Assembly (NCBI RefSeq): GCF_003711515.1
Contig: NW_021167097.1
Coordinates: 124,001 to 188,000 of the forward strand
Direction: 5' to 3'
Length of the DNA: 64,000 bases
Origin: Sodiomyces alkalinus F11
Taxonomy: Eukaryota; Ascomycota; Sordariomycetes; Glomerellales; Plectosphaerellaceae
Position 1 is the first letter of the stretch; each line of letters opens with the position of its first letter. Below the pieces are notes generated by a model. It saw nothing but the letters and a program-made list of their open reading frames with translations. It was not told the DNA's origin and searched no databases. Below, in pieces: positions 45,376 through 55,900 of the stretch. The position numbers were made by a program, and so were the translations under genes.

Positions 45376-45430
45376 TCAGGGCGTCGAAGGGTCGACGCGT
45401 CGACGCCCTGACCATCAGTCTCCTGGTCAG
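45376..45430. repeat. Compound inverted repeat
   Basis: TCAGGGCGTCGA (45376-45387) and its exact complement (45400-45411) enclose part of the 14-bp palindrome GTCGACGCGTCGAC (45391-45404). A second pair, CTGACCA (45408-45414) and TGGTCAG (45424-45430), overlaps the right arm. Confidence 0.9.
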
Positions 45431-46290
45431 AGCAAAAGTCAATTCCCTTCTCTCCCTCATCACCACCAACACCAATATCCTACTATTTCCAGCACCAAAA
45501 CCCCAGAATTGCAATCGATGACCACACAGTTAAAGCAACCCCTTATGTGAGACAGATGGTTACCTTATACACCACAAAGCCAGATAAATACTGCGTATAT
45601 GCAAGGGCACCAACCGTACCGAAAGTTATCAAAAGCATCAAAAATATCCACCCGCTTTCATGGAATATTCCGCCACCTATTTCCTCTCCTCTGTTGGACT
45701 TACATCGCTTGAATGCGATGATTAGGAACAAGATAAACACTAGAAGACAAAATCTGTCGACTCCCTTGGATAAGGGCTTGGCTTTTGGCCCCCTTCTCGC
45801 TAACGATGCCTTATCTGACTTCACGAATAACATTCGAATGGAACAACACACAATGCTCACTTGGCAAGTGGCTGCTGGCCTGCCGCCTGGACCCCGGACA
45901 TAGTCGTGAGTCCGACGCCTTATACGACGGACAGACGATATCTTACTGGACAAAGATCAAGATTCGGTTACGATACATGCATCTGTGCAAACTTGTCTCT
46001 GTCCTTGTTCTACTTATTAACTTGTCAGACCTGCTAACACCAGATGCATCATGCAACCCCCGAGTCGCCTGCATGCCTCCCCCCCCCCAAACCTCACAGA
46101 ACCGCTCCCGTGTCCTTATACTATATAACTTGCCCTACTTCTTATTTTCTTCCATGAATGCATGTGCCTTTAGGCTGCTTCTACATGAACAATCAAGCAT
46201 CATACTCCTGTGTCACAAGACGCAGACACATGTTCTCATAATCGTCGATTTCTATCTGACTGACCTTCAACCTCTCCCGCATCTCCAGCC

Positions 46291-48136
46291 ATGGATCAAC
46301 ACTCGACCGCCGTGTATCGCATCGCAGAGAAGGTCAAGATCTTCTACCACAAGGGCATTGCCTTCCGAATCTACCATGGCAGCACCAACAGCACCCGCCT
46401 GAGCAACCGCAAGGCCGGTGAGGTTGTCGACACCAGCAGCCTCAACCGCGTCCTCGATATCGACCCCCAACGCCAAGTCGTCCTCGTCGAGCCAAACGTC
46501 CCCATGGACCAACTCGTCGCAGCCACCACCGCCCGCGGCCTCATCCCAGAAGTCGTTCCCGAGTTCCCCGGCATCACCGTAGGGGGCGCATTCGCCGGCG
46601 CCGCCGCCGAGAGCTCCTCCTTCCGCTACGGCGTCTTCGAACGCTCCGTCAACTGGATCGAACTCGTCCTCGCCAACGGCCACGTCGTGCGCGCCTCGGC
46701 CGACGAAAACGAAAACGAAAACCCGGACCTCTTCCGCGCCGCCGCCGGGGCCTGCGGCACCCTCGGCATCGGCACCTTGTTCGAGATTCGCCTCGTCAAG
46801 GTCGACCGCTTCGTCGAGGTCGAGTACCACCCCGTCTACTCCTCCGCCGAGGGTCTCGCCCTCGTCGATACGCTCGCTGCCGACCCTTCCATCGACTTCC
46901 TCGACGGTATCCTCTTTTCGGCCTCCTCGGGCGTCATTGTCACCGGACGCCTTGCCCCGTCTCACTCTCATCCGCCCACACCGGACAGCGACGACGACGA
47001 GTCGGCCAAGACGACGCACAACAAGAAGAAGCCGGCCCCCATCGTCCGCTTCACCCGCGCCCAAGACCCCTGGTTCTGGCTGCACGCCCACGCCTCCGTC
47101 CCGCACGCCCGCCACACCCACTGCGACACCTGCCCCTTCGCCCCCTCTCGCGATCCCAAAGAGGCCATCGAGCACGGCCGCGTCATCAACCGCGTACCCG
47201 TCGCCGATTACCTTTTTCGTTACGACCGCGGCGCCTTCTGGATGGCCATCTACGGCCAACCACCTTGGTTCGCCGGCCCTCTCACTCGTTTCCTCTTCGA
47301 CAAGGCCATGCACACCCGCACCATGTACAAGGCCATGCACCACAGCGGCCGCTCCCAGAGCTTCATAGTCCAGGACCTCGCCGTCCCGCGGCAGAACGCC
47401 CAGGAATTCCTAGAATGGTCCCACAAGAAACTCTGGATCTACCCTCTCTGGCTCTGTCCCATCAAAACCCCCGACGGTGCCCGTGCGCCTATCAACTTCG
47501 CCAAGCTGCCCCCTCTTCCCTCCGACGACGACGATTCTTCTTCTCCTCCGGCTTCTTCTGGGCCGGACGCCTCCTCGCCTCCCCCGAACCGCCAACATTG
47601 TCGTCGTCGTCGTCGTCGTCGTCGTCGGTATCGTCGGGCGACATGTGGATGAACATCGGCCTCTGGGGCATCAAGAGCGCCAACTGGCCCTACAACACCC
47701 CCCAGCTCGGCCTGGACGCCTTCAAGGTCTTCGTCCAGGACAACCGCGCCATCGAGGCCAAGATGAGGGACCTCGGCGGGTACAAGTGGCTGTACGCCCA
47801 CTGCTACTACACCGAGGACGAGTTCTGGGACGTCTTCGACAAAACCACGTACGAGGACGTCCGCCGCCGATGGGGCGCGCAGGGGTTGCCCAGCCTGTGG
47901 GACAAGGTGAAGCGCGAGGAGACTGAGTACGTTGACAAGGGGCCGTTCTGGAAGGCTTGGCTCTGGACGTTTCTGGGGAGGGAGCACCTATTGCGGCGGT
48001 AAGTCTTTCGTAGGGGTAGTAGGTAGGTGGGGTGGGTTGACCGGGGTGTTCCGGGGGCCGGATTCGTGTTGTCTTTGTTCTGTTTGACAGGGACAGGGAC
48101 AACAATATCAAGCCGGATAGGCACGTTATTTCTTAA
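46291..48136 (+). CDS. FAD-binding oxidoreductase, DHCR24/Diminuto-like, with an internal frame break
   Basis: Resembles delta-24 sterol reductase (DHCR24/Dwarf1). The N-terminal FAD-binding (PCMH-type) part shows RIYHGSTNSTR, VLVEPNVPMDQLV, PEFPGITVGGAFAGAAAESSS and the ACGTLGIGTLFEIRLVK stretch. The C-terminal half has FIVQDLAVP, IYPLWLCPI, then in another frame GDMWMNIGLWG and YKWLYAHCYYTEDEFWDVFD, in the same order as in DHCR24. The frame shifts by one somewhere in 47505-47626, within a low-complexity stretch ending in a (TCG)8 microsatellite (47601-47626). No AG acceptor lies between about 47505 and 47641, so an ordinary intron does not explain it. A final intron (47999-48090, GTAAGT...TTGACAG) leads to a short last exon and a stop at 48136. 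Without the break, about 580-585 residues. Either a sequencing indel or a true frameshift. Confidence 0.85.
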
Positions 48137-48897
48137 TACAACAAACTTGACCGAATTGGTACGACCAATAACACGCTTCCTGTCCTTTCAGCTTGTAATT
48201 ACGAGGCAATCATACGCGAATGACGATATCCAATTTGCGACCAAGGGTGGAAGTGCGTCAGATGACGGCTCTAACCGAGTCCATAAAGATCTCAAAAGGT
48301 CCGGTGGCTTTTTACATTCCGGCTGTAGATCGCGGGAGATAGACAAAAATGCACAAGCTGTTATTATTAGCATCCAGGGTTCCTCCAGGAAATCAACTGC
48401 CCAAAAGCGCCATACATTCCTGGCAGAATTATGTCTTCCTGCACACAGCTACCACGGGACCATCGCCTCACACAGCCTCGGGAAGAAACAAAAAGACAAA
48501 AAGGAACAAAAAAAAAAGAAATGTCATGTCATCGTTCTTCTTTGACTTGGTTTCATTTTGTATTCGGGACGACCGACGTTGTCTCTGTTATGACACAAAC
48601 ATTTTCAGCGTCCGTCCTCCCATGACCACCCAGCCCTTGCTGCCCACTGGCAAAAATGATGATGAGTGGTTATTTTCCCTTCGTGAACCGCCACGCCAAT
48701 CTCTAAATGTCGGAAGAAAAAACGCGTAGAAAAATGGGACCGTGGAAAACACACGCGAGAATCCACCCCAGCCGGACTCCGATAACCTAGGTTTGTGTTC
48801 GCAAGGCGGGTGGGAAACCGGCCGCGGGATGGGGAGGGCCAATGTTCTTTTGGGGTTTGTTGTCGAAAAAGATTCGCGTCGGGGGGGGAGTGGGAGT
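48137..48897. other. Intergenic between convergent genes
   Basis: 3' untranslated regions of the FAD oxidoreductase and the ribosomal protein gene; no other feature. Confidence 0.5.
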
Positions 48898-50150
48898 CTA
48901 GTAGCCGAAGGACTCGAGGGCCTTCGCCGTGCTCTCGTCCACCTTGGCGCTCTTCTTGGCATCGGCCAATTGTCGCTGGGCCACCTTCTTGCGCTCGTAG
49001 TAAGCAGCACCCTTGGCCTTGCGACGCTCCTCCAGTCTGTTGAACCCCATGTCAGTTACCGTCGTCTCACCCACAATTTCTGATTCATTCTCTTCGTCAC
49101 TTCGCAGCCCAGGGAATAGAACGCACCTCGCGACAACATCCTGGTACTTCCAGCCGACCTCGTGGCTGAGACGGCCGACAGTGCAGTACTTGCGGCCGGG
49201 CTGCAGCCGAAGAACGCGGAGAGCCTGGGGAACAACCATCTTCTTCTGCTTGTCGTAGGGGGGAGGGACACCCTCGAACACCTTGAGGCGCTCAAGGGCG
49301 GCGGCACCGCGAGCAGTCTTGTGGGGCATCATGCCGCGGACAGCCTTGTAGAAGATTCGGGAAGGAGCACGGAAGTGGAAGGGACCTGTCGGCGGGTCAG
49401 AACTCTCGTCCGTCCATCCCCGGCATTGGGGTTACTCGGCTGTGGCCGCGGCCGTGGCCGTCGTCGTGGCCGTCAGGTTGGAGGAATGTACTCACCACCG
49501 CGTGTCGGGTTGAATCGAGTGGCCTTGCGCAGGTAGGCGTGGTACTTGACTGCAAAGCCGGAAATGTCAGCCATTATCCCATTCTGTCCACCAGATTCCC
49601 TCTTATTCCATTCCGACAACGAGCCACCCAATCCCATCCAAAATTCCCAGCCTGCTCTTGCATTCCTGGCTCCGTGTCCTCCGGTGAAATCGATGGTAGT
49701 GGGGAGAGAGTGTGAGAGAATCGACGTACGCTTGGCGCGGAAGAACTCGCCGGAGATGTTCAGGGCCTCGGCGCGGACGATGACAATCTTCTGGCCGTTG
49801 AGGAGTTGCTTGGCGACAATGGAGGCCAGACGGCCAAGGAGGTGACCCTTGCCGTCAATGACGACCTGCAAGTTGCGAGCTGTCAGTCAAAATACTTGGG
49901 ATGTTGCTGGTGGTCGGCAATGTGAAGCGACGGCGAGGTGCCAGCGCATGACAAAAGGCGGCTGAGCAACGAAAACCCGATGGCGACCCCTGTCCATCCA
50001 TGCAATCTGTCGTCGACGCATCCTTTCTTGTCCCCCTTAACCTTCACCGTGCATCCTGCCCATCGCCATCGGTGTGCATCGCCAACCCAAAACTGAAGGA
50101 GGGGAGGGGGGCTCTGAGAACCAACTCACCACCTGCTCGAAGGACGACAT
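48898..50150 (-). CDS. rpl16: 60S ribosomal protein uL13 (L16/L13A), five exons
   Basis: Structural protein of the large cytosolic ribosomal subunit. Exons 50150-50130, 49865-49730, 49549-49496, 49385-49127 and 49036-48898 join in frame to 202 residues, exactly the family length. The protein opens MSSFEQV then [20 protein letters not shown] and continues through [40 protein letters not shown] and [17 protein letters not shown]. The first exon encodes just seven residues, so a start at the ATG near 49871 (MQVVIDG) would be wrong. Five exons, with introns of roughly 90-265 nt, is typical of fungal ribosomal protein genes. Confidence 0.98.
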
Positions 50151-51199
50151 CGTATCCGAACCGTCACCGCAGAATGAAAATGAACAAGAAAACAATCAGC
50201 TCGTGAACAAACCTCTAGGCCCTGGTGCCTCGCGGAGATTTGTGCTGTTGAGCTGGGTCGTTAGTAAGGTCGTTGGTGGAAGGGTGGGAGGAAAAGAGGG
50301 TTCGCGACAACTTGACGTCCGGCCGAAATTTGCTTCCCACGCTGGCCCCAAAGGTGGACGGTGATTGTGCCTTGTGGTGGGAAATCGCCCTAGCCGCTTC
50401 GGGAATGGTGGTGTCCGGAACAAGCGAGAGGGCTGGTCGCCCTTTTCTGGCGAGTTAGGGTTGCAGACCTAGGAACTGTGTCACGTGCGCACACCGTTTT
50501 GTCACTTATGCCGACCGGCGGCGGCGTTCACTCCGCATTGTACGTTGTATGAGGCACGACCCGTACTCCGTTCTTCGTACTCCCTACTGCGTTTGTTGCT
50601 TATTAATCGCATTAACGACCAGCTGATATACGAAGTACGAGCTGCGGATATCAATTGGAATTTGCTGCGAACTCGAGCAGATCCAGAGGCACAGAGAGGT
50701 TCCCTCGCCCATTTCCGCCCAACAGCCATAAGATCACGGCCGGTCAGTGTCACGAGGCCACGATTTCGCCATTTTTTGCTGTTGATTTGAAGCCTTGTCA
50801 GAGAGGACTGGATAATCTTTTGGATTCCAATGTCACATTCCCATGACTGGTCCTATCGAGTGATGGTCGTCTAGTCCACTGCCTTCCCCTTTGACAACTC
50901 AACTCCCTCGACTACAAACTCCTTCAAGACAGTTCTCCTCGTTCTCAGACAGTGATGAAGATCTATTTCGATACTCCGCCAAACAGGGAAAGTCGACATC
51001 GCCACGGCGCTTAGCTCATCACATTTCCCAAGCAAATCGAAGTGGATGCAAGTCGATGCAATCCGCCACTGACAAACTGGTGAGCAAGTGCACATCTCCT
51101 CAGGGGCCACGCAGTATATGAACGGAAAACCGAACAACTCATTCTGGACCCCATTACGCCTTGCTAAAACGACAAGTTGTCGTGGGTCAATAACCCCGA
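50151..51199. other. Intergenic, promoter of uL13
   Basis: No supported gene. The part next to the gene carries the ribosomal protein promoter; the left half (50151-50460) is GC-richer than the right. Confidence 0.5.
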
Positions 51200-52366
51200 C
51201 TATCCGTTTAGTCTAGTGTCTAGCTCCTTTAGAATGCGCTGTACCTTCATGATGATGTCCTTCCTCCATCTCTTAGCCTCCTGGTCTCCGTTCATTTCCA
51301 CCTCGTCGAGCTTCAGAATGATATGCTGCATCACCGTCTCGGTGATCCGCCGATGGTCGTCCTCCCGCTTCTTCTTGTCGGCGGGGGGCTCGCGGATGAA
51401 AGCCTCGCAGAGAGGATACAGCTTGGTCACGAAATAGGTTTCAATCTCGTTGAGTTTAGCCATGGGCCCCGAAACCGGGTGTCTCAAGCTCGGGGACGAC
51501 GGAGACGCGTCGGAATCGCGGCTCAGCACGGAGAAAGAAGAGGCGCTGTCGTGCGGGCTCGTGGCCATGTCGTTGGGGTGGTGCGTCTTTTTGGACTTCT
51601 TGGACTTTCTCTTGCGGCGTTTCCTCGCGTCGTCTGCATCGCGGGGGGGTGCATCGACGACAACCATCTCCTCGCCCGACAGGTCGTCGCCCTCATCCGC
51701 AGCCCCCTCCGGTAACACGACTAGGACCTCACTATTGTTCTTCACGCCGTAGTCCCGGATGGGCGCGGCCGGTTCCTTGAGTTGACGGGCCTTGTAGAGG
51801 ATCTTAGCTCGACGGGCGCGGCGGTCGGAGAGATCGAGCTCCAGTGCGATTCTGTCGCGGATGTCGCGGACGCGAAGCTTGCCGTCACCGATGGAATAAG
51901 GGGGGAAATGGGCTGGGTAGGTGGCCCCCTTGTAATTAATGAGGATGACATCGTCTTCCGGTGCCGGGGCGGTCGGGCGCGGTCGCGGCGCGTACCTCGG
52001 AGTCGTCGACGATTCCGGGAAGGAATCCTGGAGATCTTGCGATGTGATGTAGCTGTAGTCCTCATCGGTCACGTTGGGCACGCCGCCGGCCCCGAGCGAG
52101 GAGCTGTATGGGGATACCGAGCCGCGTCTCGACCAGCCATAGTGTGCCATGGCGAAGGGGACTGCTAATATGATGCAGGCGACGAAGCTGTAGAGAACGA
52201 TGTCGGGGTGGACGCCAAGGGTAGACGCAAGGCGCTGGGAGGACTCGGTGATGGTAGCAGCGATGGGACCAAGGGACTTGTCCAGGTAGACCTGAACGGA
52301 GGCGGGCAGTCGGGCGGTGATGTCGGACAAAACACCGGACGATGCGAGGGGTACGTCGGAAGCCAC
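51200..52366 (-). CDS. Membrane-anchored UBL-BAG co-chaperone
   Basis: Single exon, 388 residues. Order: N-terminal segment, a membrane helix at about 56-76 (DIVLYSFVACIILAVPFAMA), an acidic/Pro-rich spacer, a ubiquitin-like domain (about 140-220: VILINYKGATYPAHFPPYSI, ending VKNNSEVLVVLPEG), a very basic Lys/Arg stretch (RKRRKRKSKKSKK), and a C-terminal BAG domain (about 305-388: KLNEIETYFVTKLYPLCEAF, HIILKLDEVEMNGDQEAKRW). BAG domains bind the Hsp70 ATPase domain and act as nucleotide exchange factors; fungal members with a membrane helix (Snl1; fission yeast Bag102) sit at the ER/nuclear envelope. The basic stretch could be a nuclear-envelope or RNA contact (inferred). Confidence 0.92.
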   Translation of the reverse strand: MASDVPLASSGVLSDITARLPASVQVYLDKSLGPIAATITESSQRLASTLGVHPDIVLYSFVACIILAVPFAMAHYGWSRRGSVSPYSSSLGAGGVPNVTDEDYSYITSQDLQDSFPESSTTPRYAPRPRPTAPAPEDDVILINYKGATYPAHFPPYSIGDGKLRVRDIRDRIALELDLSDRRARRAKILYKARQLKEPAAPIRDYGVKNNSEVLVVLPEGAADEGDDLSGEEMVVVDAPPRDADDARKRRKRKSKKSKKTHHPNDMATSPHDSASSFSVLSRDSDASPSSPSLRHPVSGPMAKLNEIETYFVTKLYPLCEAFIREPPADKKKREDDHRRITETVMQHIILKLDEVEMNGDQEAKRWRKDIIMKVQRILKELDTRLNG

Positions 52367-53396
52367 CTTGGCGGATAGAAGCGGTCCTTAAAACTAAGGA
52401 CGCGAAGCGAGGGGGGTGGAAGAAGTGGGTAGTTCGGCACTTTTCTTAATGCATCGGGACGCGATTCACAGCATGAGTAGATGGCGGCAGTGTCCAGAGT
52501 CGTGAACCAAAGAGAACTCAATCGGGGTTCTCGAAAAACGGCGAGGGACGGACGATGTTTCGTTGCCGATCCAGGTGGGGTGTTGAGTAGGCAGTCCTGG
52601 CGTCGGATGGCCACAGTTGAAGAGGAAGTGAGGGTCTACTAACAGAATCGCGAAGTCCAAGGATCTGGGTCGGTTGGGTAGAATTCAGGAATCGACGGCA
52701 GGCTGCATTGGGAGGGTAGTGCGGGAGGCCATATGGATCGAGATGCCCGCGGAGTCTTGGGCGTAAAGGACGAAAAAGAGGAAAGAAAAAGGTCGAAGGA
52801 AGAAAAAAAGGAAGAAAAAAAAAAGGGAAGAAATGGGGATGTTATGCGTTGTCAGCAGAGAGAGTGAAGAAGGTGTTGGGTGCGGGTATATTGTTTCTTT
52901 AATGATAGTGGAGATATACGTGTACCTAGGTCGTGCTTCGTACGACGGCGGGGAAAGGTTGACCCAGTGGGGGGCATTGACAGGCGATTGGGATCCCCTG
53001 ATTGGGGGGGATGTGGAGAAATTATGTAACCGAAGGTACCCTGGACGGAACACCTAATCATTTCGTACACGGTACACCGCCGTATGTTCGGGATTTGTAC
53101 CGTGGCCGTGAGAGTACAGCGCGACCAATCGCAGACTCCCTGCAAACCGAATTTCCGAATCATTGGTGCGATGTGGTTCGATACCAGTGTCCTCATTGCT
53201 CTCAAGGCCCAAGATGTATCACGAGGCCGTCTCCGCAGATGTCTTACCCTCGGGGACTCTATCATCGGTGGCCTGTTTAGACGTGGTCGAAGTCTTATTT
53301 GCTCATTTGCTTCAGGACCAGACGGACTCGCAGTGAGTTCACCCGCTCCGTCCCACTTGATTCGACCTTGGACAGTATAATGATGGGCCGGACTAC
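52367..53396. other. Intergenic, promoter of the BAG gene
   Basis: Includes a long pyrimidine tract on the BAG coding strand (52768-52832) about 400 bp upstream of the start. No gene is supported. Confidence 0.5.
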
Positions 53397-54283
53397 GAGA
53401 TCACGTCCGAATTAGTGTACAGGACAATAATATACAAGGCCTTATTATGACTCCCGGAGTACGTGATTTCTCGTCGTCGTCCTCCTCCTCCTACTACATA
53501 GTATAAGGCAGCTTCCTTAGTATATCTTATCGCTATAAAGGCGGTTCGTTAATATCTATATGGAAAACACATAAGTACCCATTACTAAAAGAATTAATAA
53601 GTATACGTGGCGACTTAATCGGTATATATAAGTTGGGTATCTGTAATTCAAACGCGGTGTCTTCGTAGTCTGGCCCATAGTGATAGGTATTCGAACTTGA
53701 TTAATGCACGGAGTAGGTACTACTAGGCAAGTACGAATACTTATGTCTATCATGGCCAATGGAGTTTGAGGGTGAAGACAAGTCCACCGTGGCATTGGAC
53801 AAGTTTTTTGGGCTATGTCCCCGTTTTCCAGGGTCTTGGAAGGTTTGCACCCAGGGAATCCTTTATCTCGTTGAAAAGTAGGTTTGTTATATAGAGGAGA
53901 CTCGTTATAAAGACACGGGTTTGGGAACGGGCTTCTCTCCAAGTCGAAGACTATAAAAGTTCACCTAATATAGGAACGGTTCTAGGCGAAACGAAAAAGG
54001 TGTAGTTGGGAAGACCTTCCTCGACTACCTAAGGTATGCGTTGAAGAGGGATTACGCTGTAGACCTCTTGACGAGGCGGCCTGTTAGTGGCGTGTTTAAC
54101 GCAAACATTCTCCAGGTTTCAAGATCTACCTACTCCGTAATTATCGGTACATTAGCTAGCTGTTCGTTTTTAACCTTAAGTATCCAGTAGGATAAGGGAG
54201 TAATTGGGGTTGGCGACGTGGATAGGAGCTCGGTTTATGACGGTAAGTAAGGTCTGGTTTTATGTAGTGGCCTATGTAATTCG
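53397..54283. other. AT-rich flank of the retrotransposon
   Basis: Composition shifts sharply to AT-rich, TpA-rich sequence. No gene; it may be older mutated repeat sequence or RIP that leaked from the adjacent element. ATTCG at 54279-54283 is the left target-site duplication. Confidence 0.5.
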
Positions 54284-54479
54284 TGTTGAATTAACGGGAG
54301 CGTGCTTACAGGGAGCGTTGATTCAGGAAATATATAATTGTATTGTATATAAAAGAGAAAGGAAAAGTGGGCGGGTGTATATGTCCTAAATATATCTACC
54401 ACCTTCTAAGCGAGGATAGTAGGGCACCTCTAACTAATGGGAGAGTACTATACTATAGCTTATGTGATATAATATAATA
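54284..54479 (-). repeat. 3' LTR (left copy)
   Basis: 196 bp, begins TGTTGA. More heavily mutated than the right copy: its outer end reads ATAATA where the right copy has GTGACA. Confidence 0.92.
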
Positions 54480-54866
54480 TACCCCCTAATTATTACGCTA
54501 TAATTAGCGGAACGATTACTTAGCCTAACCTTAACCTAGCCTTATTTTTAACCTTAAAATAGCCTTAAAGAGTCGTGTAATACCCTTAATATCGAGTTAA
54601 AAGGCAGGAATAAAAGCTATAAAATAATAAAAATAATGATAATAGTAGTAAATAATAAAGGAAAAGTGCTATTAATAGTAATAGTAAATAGATGATAGTA
54701 GGGCCTTCCGTAGATAAATGAAAGGCGTTGTACCAGCGTTTTAGAGCTTTTAGATCCTCCGTCTTATAACCACTTATTCCGTTATTTCTTAAGGATTTAA
54801 CGATCTTAAACTAATTTTCCGAATTTTTCTAACAATAGTAATAAAAATAATATTAACAGCGATATA

Positions 54867-55900
54867 GTAAGTATCGGAGCTTTGTTTTTAGTGGCGCGTG
54901 CTAACTGGTAGCTTCGTTTTAGGCCCCTCCTACTCTATCCGCCGTTACCCGTGCCGCCGCCGCTAAGAAGGCTTCGGCTAATAGTATGAAAAAGAATAAG
55001 AGTAAGGCCGGTACTAAGAAGGGTGCTTCTGTAAGTTATTCCGGCGTGTTAGTCTACGATATCCCTGCGCTATTCTAGGCTAACTCCTTAAAAGATTGCT
55101 AAGGGTAGTAGAAATAGGAATAATAAGGATACCGCCGATGCTTTTATGCCGGTACCGTTTAATCCCCCTTATCTAGAATACGTGAAGGGTATTTATTCCG
55201 GTAAATAGCGCTTATTTAACTACTATATTTCCGTCCCTGGCCGCTCTAACCGCTACTAAAAGTATAAGGATAGAAACCATATATACTACCCTCTATAAGT
55301 TCTTACCCCTTATCTAAGGTGCTTTATAATCGTGATCGTGTACTCTATTTTGTATTAGCTCGAAGATATATACGCTATTAAGCTTTACGACCGCTAACCT
55401 ATACTTATAGTTTTTCTGGCCTTATCTTATTAGTTAAAATTCTATTCGACTATATTATAGTCCGTAAAATTAATAAAGAGTCGGATAACGAGGATAAGAA
55501 GGTGCGTTTATCGCTTTATTTCTATAGTTAAATACTCTGACTAACCAATTTCGCGTAGTCCTTCGCTAAACTTAAGTAAACGGTGAAGTTTATAATTAAA
55601 CTAATAGAAGATACCGATTATAAGAAGTTCTTCCGTAAGGAAGAACTTAAGAGAGTATCGAATTAGCTTCCTGCCGCTACTTCGAGTAGCACTTCTACCT
55701 CCTAGCTCGCGGGGGTTATAATAGATATTTTACGGGAGAATAGGTTTATCGTTACTCCTCCTACTAGAGGAAATAGTATAGTAGCTAGCGTATCTAGTGT
55801 GTAAAATAGTACTCCGGCTAAAGCCGATAAAGCTTAGTAACTTAGCTAGTATACTTCTTTAGTGTTTTAGGATTTGCTTTTAGGGTTTGGTATAGTGTTA
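54867..55900 (+). pseudogene. Antisense coding remnant with introns inside the retrotransposon
   Basis: On the strand opposite to the reverse transcriptase, between RNase H and the left LTR, a coding-like stretch appears: a basic Ala/Lys-rich run (54923-55030, AAAAKKASANSMKKNKSK) and, after about 55095, DTADAFMPVPFNPPYLEY. It is divided by three intron-like segments: 54867-54922 (GTAAGT, GCTAAC, TTTTAG), 55031-55078 (GTAAGT, TTCTAG; possibly to 55095) and 55502-55558 (GTGCGT, CTGACTAAC, GCGTAG). Later parts are broken by RIP-type stops. No family was recognised. An extra antisense gene carried by the element, or an older gene into which material inserted, are both possible. Confidence 0.45.

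Larger units (their letters stand above)
45201..46290. other. Intergenic with a compound palindrome
   Basis: Holds nested inverted repeats at 45376-45430 and the leader of the FAD oxidoreductase. A minus-strand frame at 45543-45953 has hydrophobic stretches but no supporting evidence. Confidence 0.5.

Noticed and set aside
45543..45953. Minus-strand frame with two hydrophobic stretches
   Set aside because: Overlaps an equally long plus-strand frame, poor start context and no recognisable family; not better than chance.
46267..47343. 358-residue minus-strand frame opposite the FAD oxidoreductase
   Set aside because: Mirror frame of a GC-rich gene, no domain character.
47601..47626. Intron as explanation for the frame change in the DHCR24-like gene
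   Set aside because: Many GT dinucleotides, but no AG acceptor before the conserved block resumes at about 47637.
53397..54283. Second transposon to the left of the copia element
   Set aside because: AT-rich and RIP-like, but no terminal repeats, coding remnant or target duplication could be found.
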